Source: Citrobacter sedlakii NBRC 105722
Lineage (GTDB): Bacteria > Pseudomonadota > Gammaproteobacteria > Enterobacterales > Enterobacteriaceae
NCBI RefSeq assembly: GCF_000759835.1
Contig: NZ_BBNB01000001.1
Span: 310,001 to 374,000, forward strand
Direction of reading: 5' to 3'
Length of the DNA stretch: 64,000 bases
In this document: positions 27,687-36,470 of the stretch, piece after piece
How the letters are laid out: each line of letters starts with the position of its first letter
Numbering within the stretch: the stretch's first letter is position 1
Made by a program: the position numbers and the translations under genes
Notes under the pieces: generated by a model
Told to the model about the DNA's origin: nothing
The model's database searches: none
Seen by the model: the letters and a program-made list of their open reading frames with translations, nothing else

Positions 27687-28554
27687 TGAGGTTCACCCGT
27701 TTTCTGGTCAGCAAAATGACGGCGAAGATAATGATGAAAAGCACCACCGAGATCGCTGCCGCTTTCCCTAAGTCATTAAAGGCAAAGGCCGTTTTGTAGA
27801 GATAGACCCCGAGAATATCGACCTTGGTGGTCAACAGATACACGTCGGCGAACATGTAGAACATCCAGATGGTGCGCAGCGTAATCACCGTCGCCAGTAC
27901 GGGCATAATCGCTGGCAGCGTGACAATGCGAAAACGTTGCCAGGCATTAGCGCCGTCCATTTCCGCCGCTTCGTACAGTGACTTATCAATGGTCTGCAAA
28001 ATCGCCAGAAACGAGATAAACGCATACGGGAAGTAGCGCCAGATGGCGAACAACACCACCAGCACAAAACTGCTGCCGGGATTGTCGAACCACAGCGGCG
28101 CCTGATCGTAGAGATGCAGCAGATCCACGCCGAGATAGTTCACAATGCCGTAGCCGTTGTTGAACATGTACTTCCAGGCGAACACCAGCGAAATCGACGG
28201 CGTCACGTAGGAGAGGATCACCAGTGAACGCGCCGTCTTGCGCAGGCGGAATTCACGGTTGAAGAACATCGCTACGCCCAGCCCGAGCACGGTACTGCCT
28301 GCCACCACCAGCGCGGTGTACCACACCGTCATCCACAGCGAATGCCAGAATCCGGGATCGGAAAGGATGCGAATGTAGTTGCTCAACCCCACAAAGGTGG
28401 CGTCGATGCGCGGGTTTAGCGGCAAGCGCAAAAAGCTGATTTCGATGTTCGATATCATCGGCCAGGCCACCAGGCCGCCCAGCAGCAACAGGCTGGGCGC
28501 CAGGAGCAGCAGCGCAAAAGGCATATCGGATCGACCTGAAAATAATCGGGTCAT
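27673..28554 (-). CDS. ycjO: sugar ABC transporter permease YcjO
   Basis: MalF-type permease of 293 residues with about six membrane segments and the EAA loop EAAEMDGANAWQRFRIVTLP. The frame is open to 28575, but the start MTRLFSGRSD is preferred because AGAGGA lies eight bases before it and it gives the E. coli length. Partner of YcjP, YcjN and YcjV. Confidence 0.93.
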   Translation of the reverse strand: MTRLFSGRSDMPFALLLLAPSLLLLGGLVAWPMISNIEISFLRLPLNPRIDATFVGLSNYIRILSDPGFWHSLWMTVWYTALVVAGSTVLGLGVAMFFNREFRLRKTARSLVILSYVTPSISLVFAWKYMFNNGYGIVNYLGVDLLHLYDQAPLWFDNPGSSFVLVVLFAIWRYFPYAFISFLAILQTIDKSLYEAAEMDGANAWQRFRIVTLPAIMPVLATVITLRTIWMFYMFADVYLLTTKVDILGVYLYKTAFAFNDLGKAAAISVVLFIIIFAVILLTRKRVNLNGNK

Positions 28555-28574
28555 AACTGCGTTCCTCTTAGCCA

Positions 28575-29867
28575 TTAACGCTGCTCAATCAGGGTATCCA
28601 GTTTTTTCTGGCTTTCCTGAAGCGTTGAGGACAGATCAGCTTTGCCGACTGTCACGTTATGCACCATCGAACTGACGACACCGGATCCCGTCACATCGCC
28701 CATACGGGTAAAGTTTTTGTCCCCTACCGCGCCAAACACCTGAATGTTCGGCAGTTCCGCAATCAGTTGCCCCGGCAGCTCGCCTAGCGCTTTGATGACG
28801 CCGTTGTCCTGCCAGGTTTTGGTGCCCACCACCGCTTTGTTCACCGGCAGCGCCGCGCCCGGCGACATCATCACCCAGTCGGCGATGTTGTCGGCTTGTT
28901 CCATGAACGCGACAAATTTCTCGGCCGCTTCGGTTTCTTCTTCTTTCTGGCCGCTGGTAATGGTCAGCGAAGTCAACATGCCGTAAACCGCCGACGTCTC
29001 TTCGGTTGGCACCACAAACCCGATGTTCTGCGGATCGCCCTCCTTCATGATGGCTGGCAGAATATACGTCGAATACATCGCCATTGGCGCGGTGCCGTTC
29101 ATGAAAGCGTCTTTCACCTCCATGATGTCGTTGGAGCCTGGCATGGTATTGGCTGCCAGATCGCGGTAATAGCTCAGCGCACGGGTCATCTCCGGCGTGT
29201 TGAGCGTGATGTGTCCCTCAGCGTTAAACACATTCGCTTTATTTGAGAGCGCGAACTGGGAGAAAGACTGCTCGGTCAGCACGCTTTCCGCGGTGGGCAA
29301 CGCGATGCCATATTTCTTATGCGCCGGATCGTTCAGGGTCTGGGCGACATTCAGCAGATCCTGCCAGTTTTTCGGTTCGTTGAGTCCGGCGTTAGCCAGC
29401 ACGTCTTTGCGATACCAGATGCCGCCGATCCAGGCGCTCACCGGCACCCCGGTCCACGCGCTGCCGTCTTCAGTGCGGACAATCCGCAGCACCCCGTCAT
29501 AAAAAGCATTTTCGCCCACGGTCTGGATGACATTCGTCACCGCTTCCCGGTCAATGAGCTGCTCTTTGTCCATCACTTTCGCGTAGTCATGGCTGGTTTC
29601 GATCACTTCCGGCAGTGACCCGCTTCTCGCAAGCGTAATGACCTTTGTGTTATAGGCGTCTTCTTCCACCGGAACCTGCTTCACGGTGATCTCAGGATTC
29701 GCTTTTTCAAACCGTTCAATAAGCGTAGTAATAACGGCCTGACGCTCCTGTTCGACAGACGAGTGCATAAATTCAATCGTCACATGGTCGGGTTTATCTT
29801 CCTTACAGCCTGAAATCAGGGCGCAGGAAACCAGTGCTGATAACAGCACAATTTTTGTTTTAAGCAT
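28575..29867 (-). CDS. ycjN: sugar-binding lipoprotein of the YcjNOP transporter
   Basis: Family 1 extracellular solute-binding protein, 430 residues. The N terminus MLKTKIVLLSALVSCALISGC ends in a lipobox (LISGC), so it is anchored in the inner membrane. The motif of alternating TLIERFEKANPEITVK is typical of MalE relatives. It is the first transporter gene, 12 bp after ycjM. Confidence 0.93.
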   Translation of the reverse strand: MLKTKIVLLSALVSCALISGCKEDKPDHVTIEFMHSSVEQERQAVITTLIERFEKANPEITVKQVPVEEDAYNTKVITLARSGSLPEVIETSHDYAKVMDKEQLIDREAVTNVIQTVGENAFYDGVLRIVRTEDGSAWTGVPVSAWIGGIWYRKDVLANAGLNEPKNWQDLLNVAQTLNDPAHKKYGIALPTAESVLTEQSFSQFALSNKANVFNAEGHITLNTPEMTRALSYYRDLAANTMPGSNDIMEVKDAFMNGTAPMAMYSTYILPAIMKEGDPQNIGFVVPTEETSAVYGMLTSLTITSGQKEEETEAAEKFVAFMEQADNIADWVMMSPGAALPVNKAVVGTKTWQDNGVIKALGELPGQLIAELPNIQVFGAVGDKNFTRMGDVTGSGVVSSMVHNVTVGKADLSSTLQESQKKLDTLIEQR

Positions 29868-29879
29868 CAGATGTTCCTT

Positions 29880-31562
29880 TTATTTTTTAATCCACATAAC
29901 CTGCCAGGGTTGCAGCGTTAATGTTTCGCCGGAAACCAGGGTTTCCGTCATTAAATCGATGCCGGAGTTTACCCCCGCGTCAACGGTCTGAATGCAATCA
30001 CTGAAGTTAAATAAAGCCGTGATTTTTTCGTCGGTATTCGCCGCGCGAACGATTTTCATTACCGCAGGCGTAATACTGCAAATGGTAAAATCACTTTCCG
30101 GATGGAAGGCGTGATTATTTCGGCGAATCTTCACCAGCCGCGATAAAGATTGATATACCTGATGACGCAGCGAATCCTCTGCCATTAATTCATTTTCAAT
30201 CGCTTCTCGCTGATATTTCTTACGGTTAATCGCCCGGTTATAACCTAATTTTTCCACGCCTTCGTAATCATTACGTGAGCCGAGAATACTTTGAATATAG
30301 ATGGCCGGCACACCCGGAAAGGTCAATAACAACGCATGAGCCAGCATAAATTTCGCCAGACGTTGTGAATCGCTGCTGTCGCGCGAACTTAACGCATCCA
30401 TGTAGGTGACATTGATTTCATACGGGCTGCGCGTACCGTCCGGGTTATTCTTCCAGTTAACCAACGCCCCTTGTTTTTGCAGGTCGGCGACTAACGCTAA
30501 AATATCGTCTTCCGGCAGCAATCCGCGTAGCGGATTCAGACCAATGCCATCGTGAGAGGCAAGGAAGTTAAACCAGGTGGTCTGCTGTGACGGCAGCGTC
30601 AGCGACTGCGCCCACTGACTGAGCGCGCGGGTGTCCTGGCGGTGCACGGCGTGCAGAACCAGCGGCGGCAGCGAAAACTGATAGACCATGTGGGCTTCGT
30701 CCAGCCCGTTGCCCAGATAGGAAATGTTGTCTTTATGCGGAACGTTGGTTTCCGTGATAATTGCCGTGCCAGGCGCGACGTCATCGGCGATAGCGCGAAA
30801 CAGCTTTATCAACCGGTGGGTCTTTTCCAGATGAATGCAGCTTGTGCCCGGCGTTTTCCACATAAAGCCTACTGCGTCGAGACGCACATAATCAGCCCCG
30901 TGTTCAAGGTAAGTCAGCAGCACGTCGACCATCGCCAGCAATACATCCGGATTGGCATAGTTGAGGTCGATCTGATCTTCGCTGAAGGTGGTCCATAAAT
31001 GACGCACGCTATTATCTTTCAGAGTAAACGGCGTCAGCAGCGGTAATGCGCGCGGACGCGTGACCGCGCTCAGATCGGTCTGCGGATCCATTTCAATAAA
31101 GAATTGTTCAAATCCCGGCGTCTGCTGTAAATAATGTGCGAACCACTCGCTTTTCGCCGACATATGATTACAGACAAAATCAAACATCAATTGACAGGAT
31201 TTATTTAACGCCGCGATATCCTGCCAGTCCCCTGTTTCTTCGGCGACCTTATAATAATCGATGACCGAGAAACCATCGTCAGAAGACCAGGGATAAAAGG
31301 GCAGCAGATGGACATGGGAGAATATTGACGCCAACCACCGGGAATAGAACCGATTAAATGTAGGCAGTGGTTTTTCTTTTTCACTGTGAAATTGGTCGGC
31401 GTAAGTAATCAACACCACATCGCTTTCATCCCAGTGTGGTTTACGCTTTTTCGTAATAACCTTTCGCGCGTTTTCTATTCGCGCGTTGAGCATTTCATCA
31501 TGACGATGCGTCCATGAATCTTCACAGACAAAACTGAGGCATTCCTGAATTTTGTGCTTCAC
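29880..31562 (-). CDS. ycjM: glucosylglycerate phosphorylase
   Basis: GH13 subfamily 18 phosphorylase, about 560 residues. E. coli YcjM splits glucosylglycerate with phosphate. The nucleophile region reads VRLDAVGFMWK, the acid is in IITETNVPHKD and the third carboxylate in FLASHDGIGL. The frame is open with an ATG at 31589, but that ATG lies inside the operator. The GTG at 31562 (VKHKIQECLS) matches the E. coli N terminus MKQKITDYL and is chosen. First gene of the long ycj operon. Confidence 0.9.
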   Translation of the reverse strand: MKHKIQECLSFVCEDSWTHRHDEMLNARIENARKVITKKRKPHWDESDVVLITYADQFHSEKEKPLPTFNRFYSRWLASIFSHVHLLPFYPWSSDDGFSVIDYYKVAEETGDWQDIAALNKSCQLMFDFVCNHMSAKSEWFAHYLQQTPGFEQFFIEMDPQTDLSAVTRPRALPLLTPFTLKDNSVRHLWTTFSEDQIDLNYANPDVLLAMVDVLLTYLEHGADYVRLDAVGFMWKTPGTSCIHLEKTHRLIKLFRAIADDVAPGTAIITETNVPHKDNISYLGNGLDEAHMVYQFSLPPLVLHAVHRQDTRALSQWAQSLTLPSQQTTWFNFLASHDGIGLNPLRGLLPEDDILALVADLQKQGALVNWKNNPDGTRSPYEINVTYMDALSSRDSSDSQRLAKFMLAHALLLTFPGVPAIYIQSILGSRNDYEGVEKLGYNRAINRKKYQREAIENELMAEDSLRHQVYQSLSRLVKIRRNNHAFHPESDFTICSITPAVMKIVRAANTDEKITALFNFSDCIQTVDAGVNSGIDLMTETLVSGETLTLQPWQVMWIKK

Positions 31563-31574
31563 TTGATTTTTCCG

Positions 31575-31588
31575 TGGTAGCGGTCCCA
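31575..31588. promoter_or_regulatory. candidate YcjW operator in the ycjM leader
   Basis: TGGTAGCGGTCCCA has five of seven base pairs symmetric about a central CG, the layout of LacI-family operators. It lies just downstream of the predicted start of transcription and 13 bp before the ycjM GTG, where a bound repressor would block transcription. A 16-bp identical copy lies at 21636-21651. Confidence 0.65.
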
Positions 31589-31597
31589 TGACGCAAG

Positions 31598-31626
31598 AGA
31601 CTACTCCCGGTAAAATTAGCTGTCAA
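31598..31626 (-). promoter_or_regulatory. sigma-70 promoter of the ycj operon
   Basis: On the minus strand TTGACA (31621-31626) and TAGTCT (31598-31603) are 17 bp apart. The -35 box is perfect and the -10 box weak, which fits a regulated promoter. A CRP-like sequence, TTTGC-N6-TCACA on the minus strand (31687-31702), lies about 100 bp upstream; its role is uncertain. Confidence 0.65.
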
Positions 31627-31759
31627 TGCAGGACACGGGGTTTTCGCGGCGAAAAAAAACCATTTTGGCAGCCCAAAAATCGTATTTGTGAGCTGCCGCA
31701 AATTAATTTTTAAATTGTGATTTATTTGTTACGGACCGGGCGGCCCGTAATCGACAGGA

Positions 31760-31984
31760 TTAATTTTTGGAATAACGTTTTGATATTTTTGCAGCCATCC
31801 GGCTTAATAAGGGTTCAAGCGCGAGCGCCAGCAACATTTTCAGCGGACGACGGGCGACGGACTTCACTGCCCAGCCCGCCACACCTGCCGGACCGTAACG
31901 CAGCGCCGTCAGAAGTACCAGCTTACCTGCTATTTTCATACCGGGTTTCACCTTTTGCCCGGCGCGTTGCCAGCGATTATTCAT
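31760..31984 (-). CDS. pspD: phage shock protein D
   Basis: Small peripheral inner-membrane protein of 74 residues, last gene of the psp operon here. The start [15 protein letters not shown] matches E. coli PspD (73 residues); an in-frame ATG at 32005 would add seven residues and overlap pspC. An amphipathic or hydrophobic stretch lies in the middle. pspE, next in E. coli, is missing. Confidence 0.9.
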   Translation of the reverse strand: MNNRWQRAGQKVKPGMKIAGKLVLLTALRYGPAGVAGWAVKSVARRPLKMLLALALEPLLSRMAAKISKRYSKN

Positions 31985-32004
31985 CTTAGCCCTCACTGAA
32001 TTCA

Positions 32005-32364
32005 TTACAGCTGACGGAAACGGCTACGTAACGTAAACGTATCCGAGGTGACATAGCGCTCCATCTCACGCAGGCGCTTCTCCCCCGCCGCCAGCTCTTT
32101 ATCAACCGCGTCCAGCAGTTCTCCGCTGGTAGGCTGGTTTTCGACTGCGGCCAGGTTGTCCGGCATCGGATCAAGCACAAAAGACAGCACGATGTAGGCA
32201 ACCAGGGTAAAGAATGCCAGACCAAAAAAGATCGACAGCACCACCAGAATGCGCACCAGTTTCACCGGCACGTCGAGGTATTGCGCGATGCCCGCGCACA
32301 CGCCGCGTACCATCCCTTGTTGGGGGATGCGCCATAATTTTTTGTTCAGGTTAATGCCTCCCAT
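32005..32364 (-). CDS. pspC: phage shock protein C
   Basis: Inner-membrane stress sensor of 119 residues. The PspC domain starts [21 protein letters not shown], followed by one long hydrophobic segment (about 40-68) and a coiled C-terminal region. It works with PspB to bind PspA and free PspF. The start codon overlaps the pspB stop. Confidence 0.95.
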   Translation of the reverse strand: MGGINLNKKLWRIPQQGMVRGVCAGIAQYLDVPVKLVRILVVLSIFFGLAFFTLVAYIVLSFVLDPMPDNLAAVENQPTSGELLDAVDKELAAGEKRLREMERYVTSDTFTLRSRFRQL

Positions 32365-32588
32365 TAACGTTCCCTCCAGTTCGGATGTTCCGCGTCAAGA
32401 ATCGCTTCCAGCGCCTGAATACGTTCACGCATTCGTCTGGCGTCGTCGGTAAGTTGGACTAAACGCTGTTGCTCGCTCTGCGAGAGTTCGCCGCGACCGG
32501 AACGGTTGCTGTAATGCAGCCATAACCAAATCGGCAGCACAAACAGCACGAAAATGGTTAGCGGAATGGCCAGAAATAGCGCGCTCAT
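32364..32588 (-). CDS. pspB: phage shock protein B
   Basis: Bitopic inner-membrane protein of 74 residues: one N-terminal membrane segment (about 5-25) and a cytoplasmic helix with leucine-zipper-like spacing. Partner of PspC in sensing membrane stress. Confidence 0.95.
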   Translation of the reverse strand: MSALFLAIPLTIFVLFVLPIWLWLHYSNRSGRGELSQSEQQRLVQLTDDARRMRERIQALEAILDAEHPNWRER

Positions 32589-32642
32589 GTGTACTCCTTA
32601 CAGGTGATGAGCGGCGGCGCGTTCGGGCGCCGCCAGGTATTA

Positions 32643-33311
32643 TTATTGCTTGTCTTGCTGCATTTTGGCTTTCAGTTGCGCCAGTTGCTCGCCGATCTCA
32701 TCATCGGCTTTCAGGTCAGCGAACTGCTGGTCCAGCGTCGGTTTCTTCCCAAAGCTGTGGCTTTCCGCTTCAGCTTCCATTTGATCGATGCGACGTTCAA
32801 AAGATTCAAAGCGCGCCATCGCTTCATCGATCTTGCCGCTGTCGAGCTGGCGGCGAACATCGCGGGAAGAACTGGCCGCCTGATGGCGCAACATCAACGC
32901 CTGCTGGCGGGCGCGGGTTTCGCTGAGTTTATTTTCCAGCTCGCCAATCTCTTTCTTCATGCGCGTCAGCGTATCTTCCACCAGCGCCACTTCCTGCTCG
33001 AGCGTCACGATCAGATCGGTCAACTTCTGTTTTTCGATCAGCGCGGCACGCGCCAGGTCGTCTTTATCTTTACGCAGCGCCAGCTCCGCTTTTTCCTGCC
33101 ACTCGGTCTGCTGCGCAGTGGCCTGCTCAATACGGCGGGATAGCTGTTTCTTTTCTGCCAGCGCGCGAGCGGAATTGGAACGAACTTCAACCAGTGTGTC
33201 TTCCATCTCCTGAATCATCAGGCGAACCAGCTTCTGCGGATCTTCCGCTTTTTCAAGCAGCGCGTTGATGTTGGCGTTCACGATGTCGGCAAAACGAGAA
33301 AAAATACCCAT
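32643..33311 (-). CDS. pspA: phage shock protein A
   Basis: Membrane-stabilising ESCRT-III-like coiled-coil protein of 222 residues. The N-terminal amphipathic helix [19 protein letters not shown] binds stressed membranes; the rest is almost all helical. It also inhibits PspF under calm conditions. First gene of the operon behind a sigma-54 promoter. Confidence 0.97.
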   Translation of the reverse strand: MGIFSRFADIVNANINALLEKAEDPQKLVRLMIQEMEDTLVEVRSNSARALAEKKQLSRRIEQATAQQTEWQEKAELALRKDKDDLARAALIEKQKLTDLIVTLEQEVALVEDTLTRMKKEIGELENKLSETRARQQALMLRHQAASSSRDVRRQLDSGKIDEAMARFESFERRIDQMEAEAESHSFGKKPTLDQQFADLKADDEIGEQLAQLKAKMQQDKQ

Positions 33312-33364
33312 AATTCAGTCCTCATATTTTTTGATGTCGGGCGATGCCCTGCTGAATGTGTAAT

Positions 33365-33379
33365 ACAATCCTCGTGCCA
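33365..33379 (-). promoter_or_regulatory. sigma-54 promoter of pspABCD
   Basis: On the minus strand TGGCACGAGGATTGT matches the sigma-54 consensus TGGCACG-N4-TTGC with one change in the last block, as in the E. coli pspA promoter. The region 33430-33475 next to pspF, with GTGGTGAAATACACC, probably holds the PspF enhancer sites. Confidence 0.85.
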
Positions 33380-33478
33380 ACTTTTTAACTCACTGAAATA
33401 CCAAGTAACGTACAGTTTTACCTCGGCACAAAAACAGCGTAAAGTGGTGAAATACACCAACAAGTGGCGAAATTCATC

Positions 33479-34456
33479 ATGGCAGAATACAAAGACAATC
33501 TTTTAGGTGAGGCCAACAGTTTTCTCGAGGTCCTCGAACAGGTTTCACGTCTGGCGCCACTGGATAAACCGGTCCTGATCATCGGTGAACGCGGCACCGG
33601 TAAAGAGCTTATCGCTAACCGCCTGCATTATCTCTCTTCCCGTTGGCAGGGGCCGTTTATTTCTCTCAATTGCGCCGCGCTCAATGAAAATTTGCTCGAC
33701 AGCGAACTGTTCGGTCACGAAGCTGGCGCATTTACCGGGGCGCAAAAACGGCATCCCGGTCGCTTTGAACGCGCCGATGGCGGGACATTGTTTTTGGATG
33801 AGCTCGCCACCGCGCCGATGCTGGTGCAGGAAAAGCTGCTCCGCGTCATTGAATACGGTGAACTGGAGCGTGTCGGCGGCAGCCAGCCATTACAGGTGAA
33901 CGTGCGGCTGGTCTGTGCGACCAATGCCGACCTACCGGCGATGGTGAAAGAAGGCACATTCCGCGCAGACCTGCTGGATCGCCTGGCGTTTGATGTTGTG
34001 CAATTGCCGCCTCTGCGCGAACGGCAGGCCGATATCATGCTGATGGCGGAACATTTTGCCATTCAGATGTGCCGTGAAATACGCCTGCCGTTATTCCCTG
34101 GTTTCACCGACCGCGCCAGAGAAACGCTGATGACCTACGCCTGGCCCGGTAACATCCGTGAATTAAAAAACGTCGTTGAACGTTCTGTATACCGTCATGG
34201 CACCAGCGACGCGCCGCTCGATGAGATCATTCTCGATCCGTTCAAACGTGAGGAAAACCGCCTCCCGTCACAGACTGACGCTCCCGCGTCGGTCCCCTCC
34301 CTGCCCCTGGATTTGCGCGAATATCAGCAACAGCAGGAAAAAAACCTGCTGCAACTGAGCCTGCAGCAGGCGAAATTTAATCAGAAACGGGCGGCTGAAC
34401 TGCTCGGTCTGACCTACCACCAGCTGCGTGCGTTGCTTAAAAAGCATCAGATTTAG
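33479..34456 (+). CDS. pspF: psp operon activator PspF
   Basis: Sigma-54 activator of 325 residues without an N-terminal sensor domain. The AAA+ core has Walker A GERGTGKE and the sigma-54 loop GAFTGA; a Fis-type helix-turn-helix (NQKRAAELLGLTYHQLRALL) ends the protein. The start MAEYKDNLLG is the conserved one, five residues inside the open frame. PspA holds it inactive until membrane stress. Confidence 0.96.
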   Translation: MAEYKDNLLGEANSFLEVLEQVSRLAPLDKPVLIIGERGTGKELIANRLHYLSSRWQGPFISLNCAALNENLLDSELFGHEAGAFTGAQKRHPGRFERADGGTLFLDELATAPMLVQEKLLRVIEYGELERVGGSQPLQVNVRLVCATNADLPAMVKEGTFRADLLDRLAFDVVQLPPLRERQADIMLMAEHFAIQMCREIRLPLFPGFTDRARETLMTYAWPGNIRELKNVVERSVYRHGTSDAPLDEIILDPFKREENRLPSQTDAPASVPSLPLDLREYQQQQEKNLLQLSLQQAKFNQKRAAELLGLTYHQLRALLKKHQI

Positions 34457-34876
34457 CGTTTTCACGGCGAATTTGCGCAGTTTTGCGTCAGTTACCTACA
34501 GCCATTTTTACCTGACGGGCCGAAGTGCGATACACTTTGCAAATCGAATCTCAAAACCTTAAAAATTATTTTTTAACGCCCCTTAGAAATCAACATTTCA
34601 TTATTAAAAATAGAGTTATAATAATTAACACGAAGACAATGCGAGTCATTTTAGTGCCCCTTTTCCTGCCCCAATCGCGTTTCCCCCCCACACAATCCAC
34701 CCTTCGAAACTCTCAATTTTGCACAAAAATCCGCCAGGGTTTATATATTTCAAGTTTTACATTTTTTATATGAATATCAAAAAGCTATACGTCAAAGCTA
34801 TAGCATTTAGTGTGCTGCACGTTCGAATAATAACGTGTTTATTACTATTTTTAACAGTAGAAATGGAGTTTTAAGA
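34457..34876. other. AT-rich leader of the inserted hcp locus
   Basis: 420 bp between pspF and hcp. From about 34540 it is strikingly rich in A and T with several A- and T-tracts, as in H-NS-bound foreign DNA. No gene is visible. The promoter of the hcp set must be here, but I cannot fix the boxes. Confidence 0.55.
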
Positions 34877-35368
34877 ATGGCGATACCAGCCTATCTCTGG
34901 CTGAAAGACGATGGCGGTGAGGATATTAAGGGTTCGGTAGACGTAAGGGATCGTGACGGAAGTATCGAAATCATCGGCTTTAATCATGGTGTTTTGCAGC
35001 CTACAGATAAACACACTGGTAAGGCGACCGGTTTGCGCGCTCATTCCCCGTTTTCTTTTGATAAAGAAATAGACTCTTCCAGCCCGTATCTTTACAAGGC
35101 CGTTACCACAGGTCAGCGGCTAAAATCCGCTGAGGTTAAATTATATAAAATTAACGATGCCGGACAGGAGGTCGAGTATTTTTCAGTCCTGATGGAGGGA
35201 GTAACGATTGTGAGCGTTTGTCCGATAATGCTCGATGTCAAAAGCCCTGATTATGAGAGACATAATCACATTGAACTCGTCGAATTGCTATACGAGAAAA
35301 TCACCTGGCGCTTTGCTGACGGAAATATTATTCACTCGGATAGCTGGAATGACAGGAAAACCGCATAG
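34877..35368 (+). CDS. hcp: Hcp-family type VI secretion tube protein (orphan)
   Basis: Protein of 163 residues with the Hcp family pattern: MAIPAYLWLKDDGGEDIKGS at the start and HSPFSFDKEIDSSSPYL, then RLKSAEVKLYKI in the middle. Hcp hexamers stack into the inner tube of the type VI machine and carry small effectors in their lumen. The start has GGAG eight bases upstream. No sheath, baseplate or membrane-complex gene is in the window, so this is an orphan hcp carried with cargo. The next gene begins 10 bp later. C-terminal variation from core Hcp proteins is expected for a cargo-specific copy. Confidence 0.9.
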   Translation: MAIPAYLWLKDDGGEDIKGSVDVRDRDGSIEIIGFNHGVLQPTDKHTGKATGLRAHSPFSFDKEIDSSSPYLYKAVTTGQRLKSAEVKLYKINDAGQEVEYFSVLMEGVTIVSVCPIMLDVKSPDYERHNHIELVELLYEKITWRFADGNIIHSDSWNDRKTA

Positions 35369-35378
35369 GAGCAAAAAT

Positions 35379-35735
35379 ATGGGTTGGAAATATGAGCAAA
35401 GCACGGGGAAAATGTACAAGGACGGAAAGTTGATCGAGACTGGCTATTCCGGTGCGCTGACAAACAAAAACAATCCGGATCGTCAGCATGTTAAGGGGTT
35501 GGGTCCACTCCCTCGCGGGACATATAAAATCACGGGGCATTCTAATTCAAAAGGCCCGGTCACTATTATTCTTGAACAAACATCGGCTGAAAATTTCGGG
35601 CGTTCGGAATTCAGAATACATGGCGAACGCAAGCACGGTCCGGCAGGATTCGCCTCTGAGGGCTGCATTATTATGTCGCTCTCAACGCGACGAAATATTC
35701 TGCGTGACGGGGGAAGTATAGAGGTGGTGCGATGA
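35379..35735 (+). CDS. Tlde1-like L,D-transpeptidase-fold type VI toxin
   Basis: Protein of 118 residues of the DUF2778/Tlde1 family. Tlde1 of Salmonella attacks peptidoglycan precursors as an L,D-carboxypeptidase and exchange enzyme in the target periplasm. The active-site pattern is visible: FRIHG with histidine 81, a second histidine at 86, and SEGC with cysteine 96. The middle has the family sequence GPLPRGTYKI. There is no signal peptide, as expected for an Hcp-delivered effector. The start is set by AGGAG seven bases upstream, overlapping the hcp stop. The stop overlaps the next start (ATGA). Confidence 0.85.
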   Translation: MGWKYEQSTGKMYKDGKLIETGYSGALTNKNNPDRQHVKGLGPLPRGTYKITGHSNSKGPVTIILEQTSAENFGRSEFRIHGERKHGPAGFASEGCIIMSLSTRRNILRDGGSIEVVR

Positions 35736-36169
35736 GGCTGCGGCTTGCTCTGCTACTGTCGGCCTGTCTTTCATTTCCGGCGCTGTCGAAAAGAAGCGAC
35801 TGGGATAAAATCGTAAGTGGTGTTGCCAGCGGGGATCCGGCAAGTCTGGAGCAGATTGCATCACTCGCAGCGACGGCAAATGCAAAGCAGGCGCAGGAAC
35901 TGGAGGATGCCCTTGCAAGCGCGCTCACATCAAACACACCTGGCGCGTTACGGGCATTGCAAAAAATTGATGCACATGACTGGCCGCACATGATTGGCAG
36001 CAATCTTGTCTGCACCGTCCCAACTGAAAGAACCGTTGAAGAAATTGACGTTTTTTATATGCGAACGCGTAGTGCGCTACTCAGGACTTTCGAAGGTGCA
36101 CAGTGCCTCTGGATACTGGAGGCATCGTTTGAAGAATGGAAAGGTGATCAGGCGCGACAGCGGAGATAA
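35732..36169 (+). CDS. probable immunity protein to the Tlde1-like toxin
   Basis: Protein of 145 residues with an N-terminal export signal (MRLRLALLLSACLSFPALS). LSAC could be a lipobox but stands unusually close to the start, so type I cleavage after ALS is also possible. The mature part is mostly helical, with two cysteines (NLVCTVP and AQCLW) that could form a disulfide. I do not recognise a named domain. The four-base overlap with the toxin, the export signal and the gene order make immunity in the periplasm likely; this is inference. Confidence 0.65.
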   Translation: MRLRLALLLSACLSFPALSKRSDWDKIVSGVASGDPASLEQIASLAATANAKQAQELEDALASALTSNTPGALRALQKIDAHDWPHMIGSNLVCTVPTERTVEEIDVFYMRTRSALLRTFEGAQCLWILEASFEEWKGDQARQRR

Positions 36170-36173
36170 TTAT

Positions 36174-36196
36174 CGCCCGGCAGGCCGGGCTTTACT
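36174..36196 (+). terminator. stem-loop after the immunity gene
   Basis: GCCCGG and CCGGGC form a short stem with loop CAG, followed by TTTACT, six bases after the stop codon of the immunity gene. Probable end of the hcp transcript. Confidence 0.65.
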
Positions 36197-36215
36197 GTCA
36201 ATTCCGCGTTTATGT

Positions 36216-36470
36216 TTACCCTTTGCCGACCCACAAGGCTATTTCAGACATGAGGGCCGAACGTTCCGCAATCTGGCTTTCGCAGGCAGTTTCTGCGTTA
36301 ACCGCGCATTGCAAAGCAAAGGTTTCAATAGAAAGTTCCTGTATGGTGCGTTTGGGTGTCTCTCTCAACCCGAACGATCCGCCATTTTGACATAACCAGG
36401 CGTTCAGGTATTCGGCGGCATCCGCCATATCAATCTCGGCATACTTACGCGTGTTGGTTGCTGTCTGCAA
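36216..36470 (-). CDS. small hypothetical ORF, uncertain
   Basis: Open frame of 84 codons; a second start at 36428 gives MADAAEYLNAWLCQNGG and 70 residues. The composition is protein-like, with acidic and helical sequence, and I recognise no domain. Its 5' part lies antisense to the integrase remnant, so the outer start is doubtful. It may be a phage-derived gene joined to the integrase fragment by a deletion, or chance. Confidence 0.25.
   Translation of the reverse strand: MQTATNTRKYAEIDMADAAEYLNAWLCQNGGSFGLRETPKRTIQELSIETFALQCAVNAETACESQIAERSALMSEIALWVGKG

Noticed and set aside
31732-31749. Hairpin ACGGACCGGGCGGCCCGT near pspD as a terminator
   Set aside because: The stem is only 7 bp with a wobble pair, and no T-run follows on either strand.
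36216-36470. Minus-strand ORF as a firm gene of the hcp island
   Set aside because: Its 5' end overlaps the integrase remnant and no family is recognised; kept only as a low-confidence feature.
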